From an uncultured Streptococcus sp. (lineage in GTDB: Bacteria; Bacillota; Bacilli; Lactobacillales; Streptococcaceae): 14,657 bases of DNA. The position numbers and the translations under genes were made by a program. Shown piece by piece: positions 1 to 6,725 of this stretch. A model generated the notes under the pieces. That model had not been told where the DNA came from and did not search any database. It was given only the letters and a program-made list of their open reading frames with translations. Location of the stretch: assembly GCA_902480035.1 (NCBI GenBank), contig CABSRC010000034.1, forward strand, positions 1 through 14,657. Reading direction: 5' to 3'. Numbering within the stretch: position 1 is the first letter of the stretch; each line of letters begins with the position of its first letter.

Positions 1-339
1 CAAACCTACCGTTCGAAGAAACAACCAAACCTCTTCTTTGCGGGTCAAATGACAGGGGTAGAAGGCTATGTTGAGTCAGCTGCCTCAGGTTTGGTAGCTG
101 GAATCAATGCCGCTCGCCTTTTCAAAGGAGAAGAAGCAGCGATTTTTCCAGAAACAACAGCTATCGGAAGTTTGGCTCACTATATCACCCATGCCGATAG
201 CAAACATTTCCAACCCATGAATGTCAACTTCGGGATTATCAAGGAGCTAGAAGGCCCACGCATTCGGGATAAAAAGGAACGGTATGAGAAAATTGCCGAA
301 CGTTCTTTAGAAGATTTGGCCCAATTTATGGAAAAATAG
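1..339 (+). CDS. trmFO: TrmFO, tRNA (uracil-54-C5)-methyltransferase, folate/FAD-dependent (3' part only)
   Basis: The reading frame is open from base 1, so the 5' part lies outside the window; only the last 112 residues of a protein that is usually about 440 residues are visible. The fragment contains the C-terminal GidA-like FAD-family segment with [14 protein letters not shown] near its start, then [15 protein letters not shown], which closes the nucleotide-binding fold. The tail [22 protein letters not shown] is typical of streptococcal TrmFO. The family makes m5U54 in the T loop of tRNA using methylene-tetrahydrofolate and FADH2, in the cytoplasm. GidA/MnmG is the related alternative but is much longer and ends differently. 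The gene ends in TAG at 337-339, followed 11 bases later by an intrinsic terminator, so it is not co-transcribed with the next genes. Confidence 0.93.
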   Translation, partial: QTYRSKKQPNLFFAGQMTGVEGYVESAASGLVAGINAARLFKGEEAAIFPETTAIGSLAHYITHADSKHFQPMNVNFGIIKELEGPRIRDKKERYEKIAERSLEDLAQFMEK

Positions 340-350
340 TGTATGAAGTG

Positions 351-384
351 AAAAAGTTTGGAGAAAATCCAGACTTTTTCTTTT
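351..384 (+). terminator. Intrinsic terminator of trmFO
   Basis: A 12-bp stem (351-362 with 368-379, one G-U pair) closes a 5-base loop and runs into a T-rich tract ending at 384. It separates trmFO from the esterase operon. Confidence 0.85.
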
Positions 385-389
385 AAAAA

Positions 390-398
390 TGGTATAAT
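390..398 (+). promoter_or_regulatory. Extended -10 promoter of the esterase/ATP-grasp operon
   Basis: A perfect TATAAT at 393-398 is preceded by TG at 390-391, giving the extended -10 form TGnTATAAT. No good -35 is present at the expected place (about 370-375, inside the preceding terminator), which fits extended -10 promoters. The start of transcription would fall near 405, about 28 bases before the first start codon. Confidence 0.7.
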
Positions 399-432
399 GA
401 ATAAAATTTAGAATATAGAGAGTTTTCTGACA

Positions 433-1260
433 ATGAACAAATCCTATTTTTATTTAGATATGAAGACACACGAATTGAAAGTGCCTTATACCGGAAAACT
501 CCGTCGTGTGCGAGTCTTATTACCTAAGAATTATGAAACGGATACAGATAGACGTTATCCTGTTGTCTATTTTCATGATGGCCAGAATGTTCTCTATAGC
601 AAGGAAGCTTATGCGGGTCATTCCTGGAAGGTGATTCCAGCCATTAAGCGGAATCCTGATATTAGCCGCATGATTGTCGTTGCGATCGATAATGATGGTT
701 TCCAACGCATGAATGAATACTCTGCCTGGAAATACAAGGAATCTAATATTCCTGGAATGCAATTTGGTGGCAAGGGCGTTGAGTACGGAGAGTTCGTTAT
801 GGAAGTGGTCAAACCTTTCATTGACCAAGAATACCGAACGCTTGCTGACAGAGAACATACAGCCATGATTGGCTCTTCGCTTGGTGGAAATATTACCCAA
901 TTTTTGGGATTAGAGTACCAAGATCAAATCGGTTGTCTGGGAGTCTTCTCCTCTGCTAACTGGCTGCATCAAGATGCCTTCAATCATTATATCGAGCGTA
1001 AAAAATTATATGCAGATCAACGCATTTACATCTATGTGGGGACGGAAGAGGCTGATGATACAGATAAAACCCTGATGGCAGGGAATATCAAGCAAGCCTA
1101 TATTGACTCATCTCTTCGTTACTATCATGATGTCATTCAACAAGGAGTAGCTTTAGAAAATATCGCCATTCGGATTCAATCTGGGGCTATCCACCATGAA
1201 GAAGCCTGGGCAGAGCATTTACCGGAATGTCTTCGTTTCTTAGCAGAGAAGTGGGACTAG
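433..1260 (+). CDS. Esterase family protein (alpha/beta hydrolase fold, Fes/esterase D-like)
   Basis: This is a 275-residue cytoplasmic alpha/beta hydrolase with no signal peptide. The nucleophile elbow is GSSLG at 147-151, so Ser149 is the likely nucleophile. The C-terminal HHEEAW at 254-259 matches the H-x-E-x-x-W pattern of the Fes-like esterase family (PF00756), with His254 or His255 as the catalytic base, and an acidic stretch at 205-211 (EEADDTD) probably supplies the acid. YFHDGQNVLY at 46-55 is the usual oxyanion-side segment. The substrate is unknown; relatives cleave siderophore esters, S-formylglutathione or acyl-sugar esters. The start at 433 has only a weak purine tract (GAGAG) upstream; the next Met, at residue 11, has no better site. 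The gene is first in an apparent three-gene operon, 37 bases before a second hydrolase that is not a close copy. Confidence 0.82.
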   Translation: MNKSYFYLDMKTHELKVPYTGKLRRVRVLLPKNYETDTDRRYPVVYFHDGQNVLYSKEAYAGHSWKVIPAIKRNPDISRMIVVAIDNDGFQRMNEYSAWKYKESNIPGMQFGGKGVEYGEFVMEVVKPFIDQEYRTLADREHTAMIGSSLGGNITQFLGLEYQDQIGCLGVFSSANWLHQDAFNHYIERKKLYADQRIYIYVGTEEADDTDKTLMAGNIKQAYIDSSLRYYHDVIQQGVALENIAIRIQSGAIHHEEAWAEHLPECLRFLAEKWD

Positions 1261-1297
1261 AAGATTTTAAATTTTTATCATAAAGAAAGAGGAACCT

Positions 1298-2038
1298 ATG
1301 AATATTGAACATCTAAGCCACTGGAGTGGCCAACTTAACCGCGAAATGTATCTAAACCGTTATGGACATGCAGGGATTCCCGTAGTGGTCTTTGCTTCAT
1401 CAGGTGGAAGCCATAACGAATACTATGACTTCGGTATGATTGATGCCTGTGCTCAGTTCATCGAAGAAGGACGGGTTCAATTCTTCACCCTTTCCAGTGT
1501 AGACAGTGAAAGCTGGCTTTGTGATTGGAAAAACCCACACGATCGAGCTGAAATGCATCGCGCTTATGAACGCTATGTGATTGAAGAAGCCATTCCTTTT
1601 ATCAAACACAAAACAGGCTGGTTTGACCCGATGATGACAACGGGTTGCTCTATGGGAGCTTACCACGCGCTCAATTTCTTCTTGCAACATCCAGATGTCT
1701 TCAACAAAGTGATTGCCTTGAGTGGTATCTATGACGCTCGTTTCTTTGTTGGTGAGTTTGGAGGGGATGAAGCTATTTACCAAAACTCTCCATCTGATTA
1801 TATCTGGAACCAAAATGATGGTTGGTTTATCGATCGTTACCGTCAGGCCGAAATCGTTGTTTGTACTGGTTTAGGGGCTTGGGAGCAAGACGGGCTTCCA
1901 TCTTTCTACAAACTAAAAGAAGCCTTTGATCACAAAAACATTCCCGCTTGGTTCGCTGAATGGGGACATGATGTAGCCCACGATTGGGAATGGTGGCGCA
2001 AACAAATACCATATTTCCTAGGCCAAATGTATCTATAA
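1298..2038 (+). CDS. Esterase family protein (second alpha/beta hydrolase)
   Basis: This 246-residue alpha/beta hydrolase has the elbow GCSMG at 116-120 (Ser118 nucleophile). Its C-terminal AHDWEWWRKQIPYF contains the H-D-W-x-x-W pattern of esterase D/Fes-like enzymes, with His228 as the likely base. FASSGGSHNEYYDFGM near 33-47 resembles the oxyanion-hole region of this family. No signal peptide or membrane segment is visible, so it should act inside the cell. A clear AGAGGAA ribosome binding site lies just before the ATG at 1298. Only 21 bases separate its stop from the start of the ATP-grasp gene, and that gene's ribosome binding site fills the gap, so the two are probably translated together. 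It differs from the first esterase in length and motif surroundings, so the pair looks like two activities, not a recent duplication. The substrate is not known. Confidence 0.82.
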   Translation: MNIEHLSHWSGQLNREMYLNRYGHAGIPVVVFASSGGSHNEYYDFGMIDACAQFIEEGRVQFFTLSSVDSESWLCDWKNPHDRAEMHRAYERYVIEEAIPFIKHKTGWFDPMMTTGCSMGAYHALNFFLQHPDVFNKVIALSGIYDARFFVGEFGGDEAIYQNSPSDYIWNQNDGWFIDRYRQAEIVVCTGLGAWEQDGLPSFYKLKEAFDHKNIPAWFAEWGHDVAHDWEWWRKQIPYFLGQMYL

Positions 2039-2059
2039 GTGAAAAGGGAGGAGACCTCA

Positions 2060-3226
2060 ATGAATTATATCGTTATTTCACCATATTACCCACAAAACTT
2101 CCAACAATTTACAATCGAACTGGCTAACAAGGGAATCACTGTCTTGGGGATTGGTCAAGAGCCGTACGAACAGTTAGATGAGCCTTTGCGCAATAGTTTG
2201 ACAGAGTATTTCCGTGTAGAAAATATGGAAGACTTAGATGAAGTGAAGCGTGCAGCAGCCTTTCTGTTCTATAAACACGGCCCAATCGATCGTATTGAGT
2301 CCCATAACGAGTACTGGTTGGAGTTAGATGCGGCGCTTCGTGAGCAATTCAATGTCTTCGGAGCTAAGCCAAAAGATCTGAAGAAAACCAAGTTTAAATC
2401 AGAAATGAAGAAACTCTTCAAGAAAGCAGGAGTTCCTGTCGTTCCTGGTGCCGTAGTTAAAACAGAAAAAGACATTGATAAGGCCGTGAAGAAGATTGGG
2501 TTACCATTGATTGCCAAACCTGACAATGGAGTAGGAGCAGCAGCGACCTTTAAACTTGAAACACCAGAAGATGTAGATCATTTCAAGGCAGAATGGGATG
2601 GACATACGGAGTACTTCTTTGAGAAATTCGTCACGTCTAGCGAGATCTGTACCTTTGATGGTCTGGTTGATCGCGATGGTAACATTGTCTTTTCAACTAC
2701 TTTTGACTATGCCTATACGCCATTAGATTTGATGCTCTACAAGATGGATAACTCTTATTATGTCCTCAAAGAGATGGATCCAAAATTGCGTCAATACGGG
2801 GAAGCGATTGTCAAAGCCTTTGGAATGAAGGAGCGTTTCTTCCACATTGAGTTTTTCCGCGATGGGGATGACTATATTGCAATCGAGTACAATAATCGCC
2901 CAGCAGGTGGCTTTACCATCGATGTCTACAATTATGCTCATTCCATCGACTTGTACCGTGGTTATGCAGCCATCGTAGCCGGAGAACCTTTCCCAGCTTC
3001 TGAGTTTGAGCCCCTTTATTGCTTGGCGACCTCCCGTCGTGCCAATGCAGCCTATGTCCTTTCAGAGGAAGAAGTTTTAGCCAAATACCAAGACCAGTTC
3101 CGCGTGAAGAAGGATATGCCTGCAGCTTTTGCAGAACTTCAGGGAGATTACCTCTATATGCTTACAACACCTAGTCGTGAAGAGTTAGAACAAATGATTC
3201 ATGACTTTGGTCAACGCCAATCATAA
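2060..3226 (+). CDS. ATP-grasp domain protein (carboxylate-amine/thiol ligase-like, substrate unknown)
   Basis: The protein has 388 residues from the ATG at 2060. That start is preferred over the in-frame GTG at 2039 because GGGAGGAG at 2046-2053 lies 6 bases before it. Residues 1-105 form a Rossmann-like pre-ATP-grasp domain (MNYIVISPYYPQNF). Residues 107-310 form the ATP-grasp fold: a lysine-rich stretch at 105-123, IAKPDNGVGAAAT at 151-163 (Lys153 as nucleotide-contacting lysine plus a glycine-rich loop), HIEFF at 262-266, and the metal-binding AIEYNNRPAGG at 274-284 (Glu276, Asn279, Arg280). Such proteins are often annotated as carbamoyl-phosphate synthase large-subunit-like, but this is a single ATP-grasp unit and not CarB. 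The family activates a carboxylate as acyl phosphate for attack by an amine or thiol. Its place behind two esterases suggests one small-molecule pathway. Substrates are unknown. Confidence 0.8.
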   Translation: MNYIVISPYYPQNFQQFTIELANKGITVLGIGQEPYEQLDEPLRNSLTEYFRVENMEDLDEVKRAAAFLFYKHGPIDRIESHNEYWLELDAALREQFNVFGAKPKDLKKTKFKSEMKKLFKKAGVPVVPGAVVKTEKDIDKAVKKIGLPLIAKPDNGVGAAATFKLETPEDVDHFKAEWDGHTEYFFEKFVTSSEICTFDGLVDRDGNIVFSTTFDYAYTPLDLMLYKMDNSYYVLKEMDPKLRQYGEAIVKAFGMKERFFHIEFFRDGDDYIAIEYNNRPAGGFTIDVYNYAHSIDLYRGYAAIVAGEPFPASEFEPLYCLATSRRANAAYVLSEEEVLAKYQDQFRVKKDMPAAFAELQGDYLYMLTTPSREELEQMIHDFGQRQS

Positions 3227-3233
3227 GATGACG

Positions 3234-3263
3234 ACCGGTAGGATAGGATCCTATCGGTTTTTT
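3234..3263 (+). terminator. Intrinsic terminator of the esterase/ATP-grasp operon
   Basis: An 11-bp GC-containing stem (3234-3244 with 3248-3258, one G-U pair) has a 3-base AGG loop and is followed by a run of T to 3263. It lies 7 bases after the ATP-grasp stop codon. Confidence 0.9.
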
Positions 3264-3289
3264 ATATGTATAGCAAAACTATGAGAAAT

Positions 3290-3363
3290 AAGTTTGTGAA
3301 ATATTGAGTTTATATTAAAAAAAGCTCATAAAACCTTCTTCCAAGGAATAAAGTTTGTGAAAT
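3290..3363 (+). repeat. Direct repeat of a 13-mer upstream of the dehydrogenase promoter
   Basis: AAGTTTGTGAAAT occurs at 3290-3302 and again at 3351-3363, 61 bases apart; both copies are followed within a few bases by TTGAG. Each contains TTGTGAA, which equals one half of the palindromic operator recognised by the redox repressor Rex (TTGTGAA-n4-TTCACAA). Neither copy has a matching second half, so Rex binding is only a possibility. The second copy ends 17 bases before the -35 box of the acoA promoter. Confidence 0.55.
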
Positions 3364-3379
3364 CATTTGAGCATTATTT

Positions 3380-3408
3380 TTGACAGTGCTTTCATTTTTG
3401 GCTAGAAT
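3380..3408 (+). promoter_or_regulatory. Sigma-A promoter of the dehydrogenase operon
   Basis: A consensus TTGACA -35 (3380-3385) is followed after 17 bases by TAGAAT (3403-3408). Transcription should start near 3415, about 30 bases before the E1alpha start codon. This is the only strong promoter I see for the E1alpha-E3 genes. Confidence 0.85.
3381..3394 (-). promoter_or_regulatory. Possible CcpA binding site (cre-like) overlapping the -35 box
   Basis: The minus strand of 3381-3394 reads TGAAAGCACTGTCA, which agrees with the cre consensus TGWAARCGYTWNCW except at positions 8 and 11. It overlaps the -35 hexamer and the start of the spacer, a position where CcpA would block RNA polymerase. Carbon catabolite control would make sense for a pyruvate- or acetoin-consuming complex, but binding is not shown. 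Confidence 0.45.
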
Positions 3409-3444
3409 AAAAGAGAATGAATAAATGCTAAGAAAGGCGAAATA

Positions 3445-4413
3445 ATGGCAACATTAGACAAAAGTCTCTTATTGGAAATGTTCCGTAAAATGGAAGAAAT
3501 CCGTCGCATGGACTTAAAAATTGCACAGTTAGTAAAAAAAGGGAAAGTGCCAGGAATGACGCACTTTTCTGTTGGGGAAGAAGCAGCAAACGTTGGAGCG
3601 ATGCTGGCTTTAAATGATGACGATTTGCTGACATCTAACCACCGTGGTCATGGTCAAGCGATCGCTAAAGGTATCGACCTGAATGGCATGATGGCTGAAA
3701 TCCTAGGCAAGTATACTGGTACTTGTAAAGGGAAGGGAGGCTCTATGCATATCGCTGACCTGGATGCTGGTAATCTCGGTGCCAACGGGATCGTCGGTGG
3801 TGGTATGGGGATTGCTGTAGGGGCTGCCCTTACTCAACAAATGCATAAGACTGGTAAGATTGTTGTCTGCTTCTTTGGGGATGGTGCAACCAATGAAGGT
3901 GTCTTCCACGAAGCGGTCAATATGGCTTCCATCTGGAATCTTCCAGTAATTTTCTACTGTATTAATAATGGTTATGGAATCTCTGCTGACATTAAGAAAA
4001 TGACCAATGTCAAGCATATCCATGAGCGTAGTGCTGCTTACGGCATTCCAGGAATGTTTATTCCTGATGGAAACAACGTTATTGATGTCTATGAAGGATT
4101 CCAAAAAGCTGTTGAACACGTCCGCTCTGGTAAAGGCCCTGTCTTAATTGAAAGTGTTACCTATCGTTGGCTTGGTCACTCTTCATCTGACCCTGGTAAA
4201 TACCGGACCCGTGAAGAAGTCGAAGAGTGGAAGAAGAAAGATCCAATCGAAAACCTTCGTAAGTATCTCCTTGAAAATGAGATTGCGAGTGCAGAAGAAT
4301 TGGATCAGATTCAAGAAGAAGTGAAAGAAGCAGTGGAAGCTTCAGTGAAATTTGCGGAAGAAAGCCCATTCCCTCCACTCGAATCAGCTTTCGAAGATAT
4401 TTACGCAGACTAA
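3445..4413 (+). CDS. pdhA: Pyruvate/acetoin dehydrogenase complex E1 component, alpha subunit (TPP-dependent)
   Basis: This 322-residue subunit binds thiamine diphosphate with the E1beta subunit and decarboxylates a 2-oxoacid (or cleaves acetoin). The TPP motif starts at GDGATNEG (145-152, with Gly145-Asp146-Gly147) and ends with Asn174-Asn175 in YCINNGYGIS. SNHRGHGQAIAKG (64-76) and GKGGSMHI (97-103) are the usual substrate- and TPP-side loops, and the SSDPGKYRTREE stretch is the conserved C-terminal loop. An AGAAAGG ribosome binding site precedes the ATG by 8 bases. It is the first gene of the operon and lies 16 bases before E1beta. Streptococcal orthologues are often labelled acoA. Nothing in the sequence separates pyruvate from acetoin as substrate, but this is usually the only such complex in streptococci, so pyruvate dehydrogenase is the better reading. 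Confidence 0.93.
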   Translation: MATLDKSLLLEMFRKMEEIRRMDLKIAQLVKKGKVPGMTHFSVGEEAANVGAMLALNDDDLLTSNHRGHGQAIAKGIDLNGMMAEILGKYTGTCKGKGGSMHIADLDAGNLGANGIVGGGMGIAVGAALTQQMHKTGKIVVCFFGDGATNEGVFHEAVNMASIWNLPVIFYCINNGYGISADIKKMTNVKHIHERSAAYGIPGMFIPDGNNVIDVYEGFQKAVEHVRSGKGPVLIESVTYRWLGHSSSDPGKYRTREEVEEWKKKDPIENLRKYLLENEIASAEELDQIQEEVKEAVEASVKFAEESPFPPLESAFEDIYAD

Positions 4414-4429
4414 GGGGGAGTAGAGAATT

Positions 4430-5422
4430 ATGGAAACAAAATTAATGTCTTTCCGCGATACCATTATCCTTGCTATGTCTGAGGAAATGCGTCGCGACGA
4501 AAATGTATTGTTGATGGGAGAAGATGTCGGAGTGTTCGGTGGAGACTTCGGAACTTCCGTAGGGATGCTAGAGGAATTCGGTCCAGAACGTATTCGTGAC
4601 TGTCCGATTTCTGAGGCTGCTATCTCAGGTGCTGCAGCTGGTGCAGCCATGACCGGACTTCGTCCAATCGTTGATATGACCTTCATGGATTTCTCAGTGA
4701 TTGCCATGGATGCTATTGTCAACCAAGCTGCGAAGACGCGTTACATGTTTGGTGGAAAAGGGCAAGTACCGATGACCATTCGCTGTGCTGCCGGTAACGG
4801 AGTTGGATCTGCAGCTCAACACTCCCAATCTTTGGAATCATGGTTCACCCATATTCCTGGTTTGAAAGTTGTTGCTCCAGGAACTCCAGCGGATATGAAA
4901 GGACTTCTCAAGTCTTCTATCCGTGATAACAACCCCGTTATCATTCTTGAATACAAATCAGAATTCAACCAAAAAGGCGAAGTTCCAGTGGATCCCGACT
5001 ATACCATTCCACTTGGTGTCGGAGAAATCAAACGTGAGGGTACTGACGTTACTGTCGTAACCTACGGGAAAATGCTTCGTCGTGTCATGCAGGCGGCTGA
5101 AGAATTAGCTGAAGAAGGCATTTCAGTAGAAGTAGTAGACCCACGTACCTTGGTCCCACTCGATAAAGAAATCATCATTAATTCTGTTAAGAAAACAGGA
5201 AAAGTAGTCCTTGTCAATGATGCCCACAAAACAAGTGGTTATATCGGTGAAATCTCAGCTATCATTTCTGAATCAGAAGCATTTGATTACTTGGATGCAC
5301 CCATCCGTCGTTGTGCGGGGGAAGATGTGCCAATGCCTTACGCACAAAACCTTGAAAATGCAATGATTCCAACAGTTGAAAGCATCAAAGATGCCATTCG
5401 GAAAACGTATAATAAAGAATAA
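4430..5422 (+). CDS. pdhB: Pyruvate/acetoin dehydrogenase complex E1 component, beta subunit
   Basis: This 330-residue transketolase-like beta subunit forms the alpha2beta2 E1 with the preceding gene. MGEDVGVFGGDFGTS (29-43) and CPISEAAISGAAAG (58-71) are hallmark segments; the Glu in ISEAAISG contacts the aminopyrimidine ring of TPP in this family. RTLVPLD in the C-terminal half belongs to the transketolase C domain, which packs at the subunit interface and contacts E2. GGGGGAG just after the E1alpha stop is a strong ribosome binding site 9 bases before the ATG. The length is full for the family. Orthologues are also called acoB. A 218-bp structured gap separates it from the E2 gene, unusually long for this otherwise tight operon. 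Confidence 0.93.
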   Translation: METKLMSFRDTIILAMSEEMRRDENVLLMGEDVGVFGGDFGTSVGMLEEFGPERIRDCPISEAAISGAAAGAAMTGLRPIVDMTFMDFSVIAMDAIVNQAAKTRYMFGGKGQVPMTIRCAAGNGVGSAAQHSQSLESWFTHIPGLKVVAPGTPADMKGLLKSSIRDNNPVIILEYKSEFNQKGEVPVDPDYTIPLGVGEIKREGTDVTVVTYGKMLRRVMQAAEELAEEGISVEVVDPRTLVPLDKEIIINSVKKTGKVVLVNDAHKTSGYIGEISAIISESEAFDYLDAPIRRCAGEDVPMPYAQNLENAMIPTVESIKDAIRKTYNKE

Positions 5423-5424
5423 GA

Positions 5425-5440
5425 CATAATTTAAATTATG
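5425..5440. repeat. Perfect 16-bp AT-rich palindrome after pdhB
   Basis: CATAATTTAAATTATG is its own reverse complement, and one further A-T pair (5424/5441) extends it to 18 bp. It lies 2 bases after the pdhB stop. It could be a protein operator or the base of an RNA fold, and it lacks the GC-rich stem of a terminator. Confidence 0.7.
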
Positions 5441-5457
5441 TAGTATCTATTAAATCA

Positions 5458-5500
5458 GACGAAGAAACTTTGTATCTATCGATGCAAAGTTCTCTGCGTC
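5458..5500 (+). ncRNA. Stable hairpin in the pdhB-pdhC gap (structured RNA element, first stem)
   Basis: Arms 5458-5476 and 5481-5500 pair almost completely (about 18 pairs with one bulge and few mismatches) around a TATC loop. The 3' arm GATGCAAAG (5481-5489) is also exactly complementary to CTTTGCATC at 5611-5619, beyond the second hairpin, so two folds compete. I see no T-run and no coding frame, so it is probably a cis-acting RNA structure or a repeat-derived element. Confidence 0.6.
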
Positions 5501-5523
5501 CTTGATATCTTAGATTAGAGCAC

Positions 5524-5611
5524 GGGCTAAAAGCTCGGAAAAAAGATAAATCTCCTTGACTTCATCGAAGTCTGCGTTGATTTCCTATTTTTCGGTCGCT
5601 TTTAAACGCCC
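5524..5611 (+). ncRNA. Long imperfect hairpin just upstream of pdhC (structured RNA element, second stem)
   Basis: An 88-base nested inverted repeat: GGGC 5524-5527 with GCCC 5608-5611, TAAAAGC 5528-5534 with GCTTTTA 5598-5604, an A-rich segment near 5536-5545 with a T-rich one near 5585-5595, AAATC 5548-5552 with GATTT 5579-5583, and GACTTC 5558-5563 with GAAGTC 5567-5572 around an ATC loop. It ends 20 bases before the AGGAGAGG ribosome binding site of pdhC (5631-5638). There is no poly-T tail, so it is not a normal terminator; RNA processing, stabilisation of one transcript end, or a dispersed intergenic repeat are possible. Confidence 0.6.
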
Positions 5612-5640
5612 TTTGCATCATAAATAGAATAGGAGAGGTC

Positions 5641-6684
5641 ATGGCTGATGATAAGCTAAGAGCGACTCCTGCGGCTAGAAAATTAGCGGATGATTTAGGG
5701 ATCAACCTCTATGATGTTTCTGGTTCAGGCGCAAACGGTCGTGTCCACAAAGAAGACGTGGAAACATATAAAGACACAAATGTGGTTCGCATTTCACCAC
5801 TTGCAAAACGAATTGCTTTAGAACACAATATTGCTTGGCAAGAAATCCAAGGAACAGGTCATCGTGGCAAGATCATGAAGAAGGATGTCCTTGCTTTTCT
5901 TCCTGAAAATATTGAGAATGAGACCATTAAGTCACCTGCTCAAATTGAGAAAGTGGAAGAAGTCCCTGATAACGTAACACCATACGGCGAAATCGAGCGG
6001 ATTCCAATGACACCAATGCGTAAGGTAATCGCTCAACGGATGGTGGAATCTTACTTAACAGCACCAACCTTTACATTGAACTATGACGTTGATATGTCTC
6101 AAATGTTGGCCCTTCGTAAGAAGGTTTTGGATCCAATCATGGAAGCAACTGGCAAGAAAGTTACTGTAACAGATTTGCTTTCTCTAGCGGTGGTTAAGAC
6201 CTTGATGAAACACCCATACATCAATGCGTCATTGACAGAAGATGGTAAAACCATCATCACTCATAACTATGTCAACTTAGCGATGGCAGTTGGGATGGAC
6301 AATGGATTGATGACTCCAGTTGTCTACAATGCTGAAAAGATGACCTTGTCAGAGTTGGTCGTAGCCTTCAAGGACGTTATCGGACGTACCTTGGATGGTA
6401 AACTTGCTCCAAGTGAATTGCAAAACTCAACCTTTACTATCAGTAACTTAGGAATGTTTGGCGTTCAATCATTTGGACCGATTATCAACCAACCAAACTC
6501 TGCCATCCTTGGGGTTAGTGCAACGGTTGAAAAACCAGTTGTTGTGAATGGTGAAATTGTCATTCGTCCAATCATGAGCTTGGGCTTGACCATTGACCAC
6601 CGCGTTGTCGATGGTATGGCTGGTGCAAAATTCATGAAAGACTTGAAAACCTTGATTGAAGACCCGATTTCAATGTTGGTCTAA
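5641..6684 (+). CDS. pdhC: Dihydrolipoamide acyltransferase (E2) without lipoyl domain, with two subunit-binding domains
   Basis: This 347-residue E2 transfers the acyl group from dihydrolipoamide to CoA and forms the core of the complex. It begins directly with a peripheral subunit-binding domain (residues 6-42, TPAARKLADDLG...GRVHKEDV) followed by a second (51-84, SPLAKRIALEH...GKIMKKDV). A charged linker covers roughly 85-118 and the catalytic domain about 119-347. The active-site DHRVVDG gives His320 and Asp324. The N-terminal lipoyl domain of normal E2 proteins is absent, and the upstream frame is closed by TGA at 5578-5580 with no start codon between, so nothing has been missed. The lipoyl domain is found on the E3 gene that follows. 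The ribosome binding site AGGAGAGG lies close to the ATG. Streptococcal orthologues are also called acoC. Confidence 0.93.
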   Translation: MADDKLRATPAARKLADDLGINLYDVSGSGANGRVHKEDVETYKDTNVVRISPLAKRIALEHNIAWQEIQGTGHRGKIMKKDVLAFLPENIENETIKSPAQIEKVEEVPDNVTPYGEIERIPMTPMRKVIAQRMVESYLTAPTFTLNYDVDMSQMLALRKKVLDPIMEATGKKVTVTDLLSLAVVKTLMKHPYINASLTEDGKTIITHNYVNLAMAVGMDNGLMTPVVYNAEKMTLSELVVAFKDVIGRTLDGKLAPSELQNSTFTISNLGMFGVQSFGPIINQPNSAILGVSATVEKPVVVNGEIVIRPIMSLGLTIDHRVVDGMAGAKFMKDLKTLIEDPISMLV

Positions 6685-6725
6685 TCAACGAGAGAGAATA
6701 GAAACAAGAAAAAGAGGGAAATAAA

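Noticed and set aside
520..900. A 126-residue gene on the minus strand inside the first esterase
   Set aside because: It is antisense to a gene with intact motifs and correct codon use, with no ribosome binding site; it is a shadow frame. The same applies to the other minus-strand frames within 1400-8144.
3290..3363. Full palindromic Rex operators
   Set aside because: Only the TTGTGAA half is present in both copies; the bases in the other half do not match TTCACAA, so I report half-sites only.
5423..5640. A missing lipoyl domain encoded upstream of pdhC
   Set aside because: The pdhC frame is closed upstream by TGA at 5578-5580 and 5557-5559, with no start codon between the last stop and 5641 and no DK-containing lipoyl motif.
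5625..5641. A separate promoter for pdhC (TAGAAT at 5625-5630)
   Set aside because: No -35 at the right distance, and the start point would lie within a few bases of the start codon.
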